DNA of 64,000 bases from Bedellia somnulentella. Taxonomy: Eukaryota > Arthropoda > Insecta > Lepidoptera > Bedelliidae. The DNA is taken from positions 15,408,873 through 15,472,872 of the forward strand of contig OY755173.1 in assembly GCA_963576735.1 (NCBI GenBank), written 5' to 3'. Below, one piece after another: positions 54,402-64,000 of this stretch. The position numbers and the translations under genes were made by a program. Position 1 is the first letter of the stretch, and the number at the start of each line of letters is the position of its first letter. The notes under the pieces were generated by a model. The model was given only the letters and a program-made list of their open reading frames with translations, had not been told where the DNA came from and did no database searches.

Positions 54402-55333
54402 CACAATTTCAACGTACTGTCCATTTCATTAATGTTTTTTAGTAATTAAACAATGTAATTATCGGAAATCAAATATGATTTCCAGTACATCAAACTTTAA
54501 AGAACATTCTAAAAACCTTAAACAACAAAAAAAAACTTATTTTTTTAAATTCGCAAATTTTCAAATGGGTGCACCTTTTAGTAAAAATGCCCTTAGAGTA
54601 ATATTTATCTGTTTTTCTCGAGTATTCTATTAGCGGAATAAGCTTATTATTAATCATAATAGCGAGTAACATTACTTATTTAAGTTGGTGTCTTTGCGCT
54701 TACAATTTCATAAGTGTAACGCTGTTGTTTTATATTAATATTTATAAACCTGATTAATTTTGCCCGAATTGGTCAATTTAGAGACCACCAACCAGACTTA
54801 TATTTAGGAAAAAATATTGTAAATTATTATTTATCATAAAGGTTTTCTGTCTCATTATCCTGGTGTATCTGTTTGTGTTTTTGACGACAGAATGATTATA
54901 TTCTTTCGTATAACATATTATAGTAACCAAATAAAAATAGAAAATATTTATTATAAATCCTAAAAAGGACGACGTTTTGAATCCGAGTATATTTTCAATA
55001 AATTCCGGTCCGAATAGTCTTACGAAAAAAGACTATCGATCACTTTCAGCTCAATCTTGATAAACCATCCTTGCGACGTGCACGTTCCAATTCCAGGATT
55101 TTTGGCAAAAAAGAGGTCTGAGAAGATTTCCAGACATTAATCATGAGAAATGCTTTGATGTATGCCGAATTTCTATTCTATTTGGATATAAAAGGCCAAG
55201 TATGCGATATATGAGAGAATTGTGCGTAGTGGTTATCTATTGTCCCTACCTATCCAAATTGGAATGGTGGGCATAATTATAAGTAAAAGATAGGCATGGC
55301 AGAATAATTAAAATAGGAAAATATGGAAAATAA

Positions 55334-55700
55334 GCAACCGTGATAGCCCAGTGGGTAGAACGCTCGGTTATCGTGCAAACGACTAGTGTTCAAATCCTGA
55401 GTCGGGCCTACACCAATTTGTCTTTTCTAAAGACATATGTGTGGTTAATTTATCATGGTTGTTAGCGGTGAGGGAAAACATCGTGAGGAAACCCATATGT
55501 CTGAGTTGTACTTAGTCATGTGACAGTGTATTCGTACAAAACGGCGATAGGCCTGCCCCCTATCACGTGAGTACACTGTCCATGCAAAACGTGGGTACCT
55601 GAACACCAGGTGATAAAGTCACGTGATGTTCAGAAGTATTAGTACCTCTGCCAACCCCTTCGGGAATATTCGGCGTGAACGTTTATGTATATGTTTATGT
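55334..55700 (+). repeat. tRNA-derived SINE (family B), best full-length copy
   Basis: A box GATAGCCCAGTGGGTAG, B box GTGTTCAAATCCTGAG, body as in other copies, tail GTTTATGTATATGTTTATGT. Flanked by TATGGAAAATAA (55322-55333 and 55701-55712), a 12 bp target duplication. Confidence 0.95.
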
Positions 55701-56042
55701 TATGGAAAATAAATGGCGCATCGTTTGTGGTTGGAGGGTGGCGGGGCGGTATGAGAACTATACCACTGCATAAAATTGGTACCACATAATGAGTTTTGTA
55801 GACATACACACATACACGATTTTTGTACAATATTTTGTGTAATCTTTGCACTTTTTTCCTTTGTTATAAATAATTTAAAAAAATACAATTCATTAAAGAA
55901 AGTTATCTAACTAACTTATTCAACCCAAGTTTTCTTATCAAGCAAAGACTTTATACAGCAAAAATACGTTGAAAATGTAACTGCATGTTCATCGATATTG
56001 TTGAAATTACTAACTTATAACTCTTGACTCAATTAATTAAAT

Positions 56043-56288
56043 CTAATTCCTTGCCATGCCAATGGGTCCGGGAGTTATCCAGTTTAGCCGTCGACCACGG
56101 TTCATCGCAACTCCAGTAGTAATAAAAAGCCTGTCGCAGCCGTCGCGTTCTATTAGAAATTCAATTATGAAATCAAGAGTTAATTTCGTTTCGATCACAA
56201 CCCGAGCATCCAATTTGATTCGAGCAATCTGCAAAACGACTGAAAGCGTTATTGCAATGTCCCTTTGAGCTATCACTTCGGGAAGCAT
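56043..56288 (-). CDS. Unidentified GC-richer open frame, possible exon
   Basis: 81 codons (MLPEVIAQRDIAITLSVVLQ to GPIGMARN) directly after an AG (AATATCAG) on the minus strand. The island is visibly richer in G+C than its AT-rich surroundings, and the opposite strand is also open (56056-56268). No domain recognised. May be an exon of an unknown antisense gene or a decayed insertion. Confidence 0.3.
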   Translation of the reverse strand: MLPEVIAQRDIAITLSVVLQIARIKLDARVVIETKLTLDFIIEFLIERDGCDRLFITTGVAMNRGRRLNWITPGPIGMARN

Positions 56289-57222
56289 CTGATATTAAAT
56301 TTTATGAATCTGTATTCATTCAGATATTTGAAAATAGCTTGTCGTAGTATTATTTCTTATATATGTGCACAATTGCTGACTAAAAGTTGGGTTGTATGTT
56401 GAGTTAAAAATGAGCATAAATACTTGATAAAAATACTTCTTGTATTTCTGAAAATTACATATTTTTATAAGATCAGGAATGGATAGCCATAAGTACCAAG
56501 CTACCTTACTAGATTCACGCCCGACTTGCAGAATTAATTAGTTGAGTGGGGAAAAGATTCGAATAAAATAATACAAAATGACAGGCAGGAATGAGGCAGA
56601 ATTTAAAAATATTGATATCCTCCACCTTAACATCTTCTTTTATCCAATATACGTTGCACAAGCGAGGATAAAACCAAGGATTATCATGTCTAGTAAAATG
56701 TAAATGATGTAATAGTGATGGATGCCCCTTATCAACTAAGTAATACAATGTTTTATTTGATACACTCGGTTCATGCTACGGTGTAGGAGACGATGCCAGA
56801 ATCACCAAATTAAGTCCTTTACATTTAACTTTCGCTTTTATCAAATTTCACAATTCTAGGTCAACAGATCGTATTTAAATGACCGTAAAAGTTTCTACAC
56901 TATTTCCGACAAATTTGCTCGAACGCAAATTTTGATTGCGTTTCCTAGGAAAATAAATTGTTGTTGGAATTGTTGAAGGCAAAGCATTTTTCAGCTCAAA
57001 GTCCATTCATAAGACACCCACGAGGCGTCTATTATGTTGCGCCTATTGAATAAGTTTTCCATATTTTGGGACAATTTTACTGTTAATCTACTGATGTTTA
57101 GAAATAGTAGACTAGACGGTTGAAGTTATACTTAGATTAGATAAAAATACGACACGACAAACGATTTTTAAAACATTAAATTCTAGTATGTTGAGAGAAA
57201 AATAGGCGCTGACACAGTCTAA

Positions 57223-57360
57223 CGCCCGATTTCTGAATTGAGTATTCATGCTTAGAACGACTTAAGTATAGTTTTGTCTCATTCAGTTGTTAAGATTTCA
57301 ATGCGACAGAACCATACTTAAGTTGTTCTCAGCTGGAATACTCAATTCAGAAATCGGTCG
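57223..57360. mobile_element. Palindromic MITE, 138 bp, copy 1
   Basis: Inverted ends CGCCCGATTTCTGAATTGAG with arms of about 55 bp around a centre CAGTTGTTAAGATTTCAATG. The right end is mutated (CGGTCG). Confidence 0.85.
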
Positions 57361-57514
57361 TATGTACACAATAGTGTATAAACTTAAAGGCTAAAAACTA
57401 GGTAGAGGTCGGTCACCCGGACGGTCTTATACCAGACTCATCAAGTCACTCTTGCTGCGGTGAGCATATTAGTATCACACCTGTAAAAATTCGAATCGCA
57501 ATTTCGCACACTTA

Positions 57515-57652
57515 CGCCCGATTTCTGAATTGAGTATTCCAGCTGAGAACAACTTAAGTATCGTTCTGTCGCATTGAAATCTTAACAACTGAATGAGACA
57601 GAACGATACTTAAGTTGTTCTCAGCTGGAATACTCAATTCAGAAATCGGGCG
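57515..57652. mobile_element. Palindromic MITE, 138 bp, copy 2, opposite orientation
   Basis: Near-perfect arms, CGCCCGATTTCTGAATTGAG at both ends inward, centre inverted relative to copy 1, flanked by TTA (57512-57514 and 57653-57655), which suggests a PIF/Harbinger-type element. Confidence 0.9.
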
Positions 57653-58319
57653 TTAGCCATCAGTTACAATCATGTAAAAATTAATATCTCAAAGACTTTC
57701 TCACACGTGCAAGTAAACTTCCACCAAATAATAAAAAAAATATTACTAATGTATAAATGTTTTGCTTGGTTTTCTCATGTGAACCTTTACTTGAGAATTT
57801 GTGAATACTGATATTGTTTTCTTGTTCCTTTAATTATTTAATGTTCTAAGACTAAGCGAATATGTTTAAAGATAATTTTAAAAGATATTGTTTTTTATTT
57901 ATTTTTTTGTTGTGCATTTGTTTAGTTTACTGTCTGTTCCTTTACTATTTATTTAATTTTGTTTACTTAAATGTGGCAGACACATTTTTTTTTTGTTTAT
58001 ATATTAATTAATTATGTGTAGTGCAGTGCAGGCCTTAACTGAAAACCAGTGTTTTGCCACTTGGCACACACCTAGTTTTTGTTACCATAGCACTAATTTT
58101 AAGTTTAAAAATATTGTTTTTTTTCACTTTATGTATTGTTTTTCATATTGTATGTGGTGTTATGTTAACATAAATAAACAAGTTATCTATCTATCCCATA
58201 TATTATTTTATTACTAAATTTTAACTATTACTTGAGTTAAGTTTCATTTGCGCCGGGGCTAGGTTTTTTTGGGCATAGTCCTTTCATAAAATGATTATCC
58301 TTTAGCAATAATGGTATGA

Positions 58320-58545
58320 CATTCATACATATACTCACGGCTATAATTCCCTGGAAGGGGTAGCCAGAGCAGAGGAATTATAAATTCCTCAGCCACTTTT
58401 GGAAGTTGAGTGGGGAAAAGGCGGTAAAACAAAGGTTTTTGGTGAAAAAATCCAATAAAAAGCCCCAACACCCTTAGTCGCCTCTTACGACACCCGTGGG
58501 TGGAAAGGGGTAGTGACATTCTAAGCCGGCGCTACACGGCAATGG
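58320..58545 (-). repeat. Family A repeat with 11 bp target duplication
   Basis: Family blocks in order (ACATATACTCACGGC, AAGGGGTAGCCAGAGC, GTGGGGAAAAGGCGG, GGGGTAGTGACATTC). Flanked by TAATGGTATGA at 58309-58319 and 58546-58556. Confidence 0.9.
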
Positions 58546-59834
58546 TAATGGTATGAGATGCTATTGTAGTGGAAAATGCATAAGAAAAGAGGCCAGCCGG
58601 CAGTCGTATAAAATTTAAATATATAGAAGCGATGAATGACATTTTCCATTGTATAACTACTTGAATAAAAATTTCATATAAAAGATTTTACTTTTGATAT
58701 ATACGATTTTTATTTTGTTCTTATCCGTAAACATTGAACAGATGAAACCGGCGTTTCAGCTTTTCTCTCCAGTAAAACCACCCTTTTCCTCAACGAATAA
58801 AGTATTTCTTTTCTCTGCCTTATAGCAATACAGGATATATTGTGTTCAGTGATCTTCACCCCGAGGCACCGCAGTGTTCCGGATGAGAAGATATTTGGTA
58901 GATTTCCGGTCGCGGGTCTATTGACATCGAATTTCTCGGTTGACCCCTTTCTCTTACATTCATCTACATAACCGGATAGTTTGTCCTACTTTAACATCTT
59001 TCGGTTTATTATTTCTTTTATGGTTAACGCATAGCTTTGGCAATTCAAGTAGCTTACCTATGAAATTGGGAGTTACAGGTTCAAGCACTGAATTAATGTG
59101 ACTTAATTCTGTACTACTGATGTAGCGAATGTAATTTGTAAATATATTTAGATTTTCCATTTTGTTATTGGTTCACATTAACCTTTTACGTTCCATGCGC
59201 AAATTCGTTGCTTTTGTATTCTATTTTGAGTATTAAATTGATGCGAACTCATCAATCCAAATTGTCATCGAAAACTGCCCAAACGGTCTGCTAGCAACAA
59301 AAACATATAGGTCATACAAATTAAATTCGCAAAATATTTGCTGAAATTCCACGAGTATAAATACGCAAATACGAATGTCCTATGTCGATGAAAGAAGAGA
59401 TAAGTGCTTCTTGGTCTTAGATAAATAAAATAATGAAACATTATGAGGACATGGTTGGGAATTGTTAAAAATTCTGAAAAAAAATTACGTTCTATGTATA
59501 TATTCAGGGCATGATGCTCCGGAAATCCAAAACTACCAATTTAGTTTTGGAACTTTAGAAAAAAGACGATGATGAAATATAAGGTTGTAGGGATAGATTT
59601 TAACCCACCCGTAAGTTGTGATCATGAAGACAATGTAGTGCTATTCAAACCTGATACGCGTTAATATTAATCTATTGTGATTGTGAACTGTAAATCTTGA
59701 AATGCGCTTTAATTGTTATTGTTGTCTTCTTAATCAGGATGGGGTTATCTAAGCAATATTTAATTCTTTTTCAATTATTTTTCACTTCGTGTTTTGCCAT
59801 GACAAATATCAATATAGTTAGTGATGAGAAAATT

Positions 59835-60030
59835 CACTTGTTTGAATTATACCTAGTAATGTAGCAGTGTCTTCTTACAAAGCGGCTATAGACATGCCCC
59901 CTATTCCGTGAATTAATTATTCACTGGCAAAAGGTGGGTATAAAAAAATACAGGTGACAAAAAGTGTTGCTGTATTCGGGAGAATTGGTGTCTCTGCCAA
60001 AAAAATTACGGCGTGAACAGTGTGTATAAA
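59835..60030 (+). repeat. SINE B fragment, decayed
   Basis: GTAGCAGTGTCTTCTTACAA, AGCGGCTATAGACATGCCCC, AATACAGGTGACAAAAAGTG and ACGGCGTGAACAG. Confidence 0.6.
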
Positions 60031-63000
60031 ACCTTTTAAATAACAAGCTTAAAGGCATACCCAAACTGTTGAAGCTGTCGTGGTGTTGTTGTTTTATATA
60101 ACCGTTATATTCCACGGAAATGAAAAGCCTTCAATACGGAGTCTCATTTATTGGAATTTATAAAATCATCGTTCAGTTTTCAGTTCGTACTAAAACTTGA
60201 TTGGACTGAACATTTCTGCGTAAAGCAGGTAAAATCAATACTCGTGATTCGCAGTCAGCTTCGCTAATAGTTTGTATATAGCTCTTAATAACTTGTTTTT
60301 AACATATTGAGGTTGGAAGCGATATACAGTTTAGTTTGAACATTAACGAGAACATTAAATCTTTTTTTCAGCGCTTTTTTGATGTAATAAAACACAATGA
60401 TTCTAGGAATTCTTTTTAATTAATATTTCTCTGAAAAAATCCTTTTGTGTTTATCCAAGGTATAAAGTAATCAAACGGGGCAACGAAGTATTCTGTTTTC
60501 TTTGTTTTATCACGCTTCGCTTGTACGTAGCCGGGGGCTTTCCAACACAAAGATTATTGACTTAATACTACAGCTCTCTAATGAATACTAATGAAACCCA
60601 ATTTGTTGTTTCATCTCATTGTTGCTATGAAGAAATATAACGGAGGTAAAACATTTAGTTCGTTTCTTATCCCTTTTTTATCTTACTTTCACTCAGTCCA
60701 TTAGTTTGAAAGGATTTGATTAAAAACTTGATGACTAGACTGTCACGTTGTGTTTCCCTGGTTTTTCTATTAGCACCCTTTCGAAAAGAGTTTGTATTTT
60801 ATTTTAATTAAAACAACATTTCCCTGAGCATCAGTTAATCGTGTCACTCGGCACCTTTGAGTAGTGAAGTATATGGAGTTAACATAAAGTACATAAAATC
60901 CTGCCTATTTTTGAAACCAAAATGGCCGACTAGTGTTGGCCAGTAATCGATACTTTTTATCGATAATATTATAGCTGAAGAATTTGGTCGTGCTAACCCT
61001 AGGATCTAGAAAAAAATAATAGATATTTAGATTTCTGCATTGGGTGGTCCATTAACATAAAAATGGTGATTACGATTCGTGCTTCAAAAAAACTTAAAGT
61101 AATTGCTGAAACATAGTAGCTATGGCTAGTACACGTATTTTTTATAAAGAAAAAGTGTCTTTCTCATGTTAAATCTGATTCAGCCTAAATCATGCAATCC
61201 GTACATGAGACGTTAAGGCCAGTAACTAATTAAAAAAAACGAGCGCTTGCTTTGTAAATAGTGGGTTTACTGTTTTTTATTCTATTAACCTTCATTAATT
61301 GCGCCATTTATTGGCTTGTCAAAAACCAGAATAAACAGCAGCGGTAACAGAAATAGCCATTTCAAGAAATAAAATATTTGTATTTTTCATTATTAATTAT
61401 TATTATAGAAATATTAATAATTAACTCTTAATAATTAAAAATTAACACTGTATTCTCACTTCTGTACATATAATAATACTTAAAAAATATTTAAAAGCAA
61501 ACCTAAAACTACTTATGTCACAGGTAACAAAAGTAATTAAAAAAAAACAAATGATACTAAAACTTTTCAGTTAGAAAATATTATTTAACTTTATTAAATA
61601 AACCTCACTGTCTAAAATAATGTTCCATTTCACAAAAATATCTAGCATAACTGGCAAAATAAAAGAAAAATAAATTCTAAAGCATCTGCTACTGAATTGC
61701 TAAGCAAAATGAAGTGAACATATATTTATTATGTTTATGTTTGGTCTAATATTTTCCTTTCCGATTGCTTCTAGCCATTTTCGCCCTTTGGATTAATTTT
61801 TGGGGAGTCTGAAATAAGAAGGTTTTTTTCATATAATATCGATATAATACATCGACGATAGTAAAAAAACATCCCTATCTTGAACATAACCTTAAACTTA
61901 AATTCAATAAATCTATATCAAATTGTATTGAAAACTCTGTAAATACACTTCACTGTGTAAAATTCAATATACCATTAAAGTAGGATTAGCTATAAATGCT
62001 ATATGAGTCTGGTATATGATGCTATAAAGAATAAAATCACAATAATAATAGTCGATTTATTAGTTTTCCCATTTCTTACCGGTGAATTGTTAAATTAGGT
62101 CGATTCCTGCTTAAGTATGCTCCACAGGCCAGAATAGAACACTTCACCATTTTTAACAGAATTGCAGCACTATACCACTGTTTATTTCACAATTAATTGT
62201 TATTTTTCTACAAAATTTCAATGTTTACAAACAAATCAAACCATAGACAACAAAAAACTTTGAAACTAAAATGGCGGATTCATCCACGAATTCTATATAT
62301 AGTTATGTATAAGATTCTTGTGGCCAGCATCATTAAAATGGTGTTGGTATTAATAACACCCACAAAAATTCTATCATCAGACAGAGACAACAATAGCTAA
62401 TCATTTCGTCAAACACAATTTTGACAGAAAAGTTTATAGAGAACATTATGTGATCTCCATATAATTCACTACTCAAAGCTCGGCACTCCTTCTCAGTCCT
62501 TGTAACCTTATCATGCAAAAAAAGGAAAAAGATAGAAAATGGTTCTGTTTGTTTTTCCTGCTTTACGATAGAGATAAAATATTTTTCTATGCGGTTAATA
62601 ATGGCGAAATACATGTCTGACTGTCTGTTCATCACGTGGGCCAGCCCTTTTGAAAAGCTTTTTTGTTATTTTTTAAGCGCAATGTATGTACGAATGAAAC
62701 TAAAGACATGTTTTAAAAAATAGTTTCGTATGTTATGTGTATCCAGTTAGTTTTATGTAGTTAGATTCATAGTCATAATCAATAACAGCACTCAAATCTG
62801 AAAAAAATATTTAACCGACAGATAGTTTTGTTCAGGTTGGGGTCCTATAAAGTTTACCGAACCATTTGTTTACACAAAGTTTAGTTTGAAAACATTTATT
62901 ATTGTGATGTCTGTTAACGAGTTAATCGATCTTGTTCAATTAGTCTAATTTGAACAACCACATACATCATCATTTAACGCTACAATGCCACCAGAGCTTT

Positions 63001-63365
63001 GGCGTCATAGCAAATAATAAATTTCAGGCTTTATATTCCGGAAAACTTAAAATTATATTGTTTTTGTAGTTTCAATTACTTGTATAATAGGTTGTGATAT
63101 TATAATGACATATTATAGTTTTTCCTTATTGATTATAATGTTATTGTTCTAGTCACTAGACGTTACGTATAAACTGGTGGAAATCTGGGAAGTTTTTTGC
63201 CCTTTCCTTTACCCCTTCAGTTTAGACAATTATTGAACATTCTCTAGTTCTTTGCTTGTGAATAAAACGACACACAAATTAAAGAGCCTTTTTATAGATT
63301 ATACTTACATAGCTTGTTTCAATGATCATAAAATTAAGTAGTGAATTACCATAACACGTGTACGA

Positions 63366-63416
63366 TTTAGTCTATGCAGCGATTCACTCAATGATTGAAT
63401 CGCTGCATAAACTAAA
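63366..63416. other. 51 nt strong hairpin
   Basis: TTTAGTCTATGCAGCGATTC pairs with GAATCGCTGCATAAACTAAA, with a loop of about 10 nt. Confidence 0.8.
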
Positions 63417-64000
63417 ATTGAGCTAGTGGGTCCTTCAACAAAATAATGTTGATTAGTCCGTTAATTGATATTTGCTGTGAAATCTGAGTTAGTTAATGTT
63501 GGTGGTAAGCGACCGTCGCCCGTAGTTCAGCTGACCTAATTAACTTCTCTACCGGTGGTTGTGACCAGAACACCTAATATTTCGCTCGTTTGCGAATCAA
63601 GTTGGTTACATCACGTCATGACTGAATATTGAGGCGTGTTTTCGCTGGTGAAGCCTTTATTTCCCTTTATAGGTCGCTTTTAGCCAATTTTTATCTGATT
63701 TCATAATTTTAAGCCCAAACTTTTCATTAGCTCATATTATTATCTTTATTGCTACATTTATATCTGTTATTTTACCCGTGTGTTTTTTAAAATACAACTG
63801 ATTAGTTTAAAGCTTGTAGTCACTTTTCGTCGGTAGGCACTAACTGATAAATCAGTGTTGAGTTTTACAGCACAGTGCTGAGTTGGTGCCTATTCGCTGT
63901 TACAGTGGCACAAAAATATTTATCTTTAAGTTATCGTAAATTTGTCATGTGTTGTTTTTATATTTCAAAACTTTCTCTTTTTGTATATTTTTGAGGTGTT

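Larger units (their letters stand above)
31575..64000 (+). other. Inferred ERK intron 1 (transposon-rich)
   Basis: No ERK exon and no other confident host gene was seen from the exon 1 donor to the window end. The stretches 38998-40860, 51000-53540 and 60040-63360 are AT-rich with no recognised feature. Other elements are listed separately. Confidence 0.5.

Noticed and set aside
56515..56748. 77-codon minus-strand open frame
   Set aside because: No domain, no splice context, AT-rich codons; indistinguishable from chance.

Overview
The window is AT-rich, intron-bearing animal DNA. The conserved genes and the mix of mobile elements (RTE-type LINE tails made of ATGTATGT units, BEL/Pao and Ty3/gypsy LTR elements, Helitrons, tRNA- and 5S-derived SINEs, many MITEs) point to an insect, most likely a moth or butterfly. 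No CRISPR, operon or bacterial feature is present. Three host genes are supported. MORN3 lies on + in five exons between 10434 and 23877. Orai, the store-operated calcium channel, lies on - in three exons between 29840 and 25411. The first coding exon of the MAP kinase ERK (rolled) lies on + at 31450-31574. MORN3 and Orai converge. Orai and ERK diverge from a 1.6 kb intergenic stretch that carries a 758 bp hAT-like insertion. No further ERK exon was recognised in the remaining 32.4 kb. | Layout: 1-6628 is a Ty3/gypsy element on - whose pol runs off the left edge with an open frame and whose 5' LTR is split by a 5'-truncated LINE. 6629-10433 holds an unidentified small coding-like segment, an RTE-tailed repeat, a tRNA-derived SINE and a second copy of the same LINE with an internal deletion. 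10434-23877 is MORN3. Its 9.2 kb second intron contains a composite BEL/Pao element (12003-19304, 315 bp LTRs differing at one base, TSD AACTG). That element keeps gag-protease and part of integrase, lacks reverse transcriptase, and contains a complete Helitron (16103-18131), which itself holds a SINE and two RTE-tailed repeats. Just downstream is a tRNA-like sequence framed by perfect 39 bp inverted repeats. 25411-29840 is Orai with MITEs and LINE tails in its introns. 31575-64000 is the inferred ERK first intron. It is full of transposon relics: a 2.9 kb terminal-inverted-repeat element, a 158 bp-arm foldback element, a 5S rRNA-derived SINE, a hAT deletion derivative with 8 bp TSD, a tandem array, paired 138 bp palindromic MITEs, and many SINE and LINE fragments. 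| The host genes have unrelated known roles: a MORN-repeat protein of ciliary/sperm biology, a plasma-membrane calcium channel, and a signalling kinase. The window's main interest is nested and composite mobile elements. All family names rest on reading the sequence by eye.
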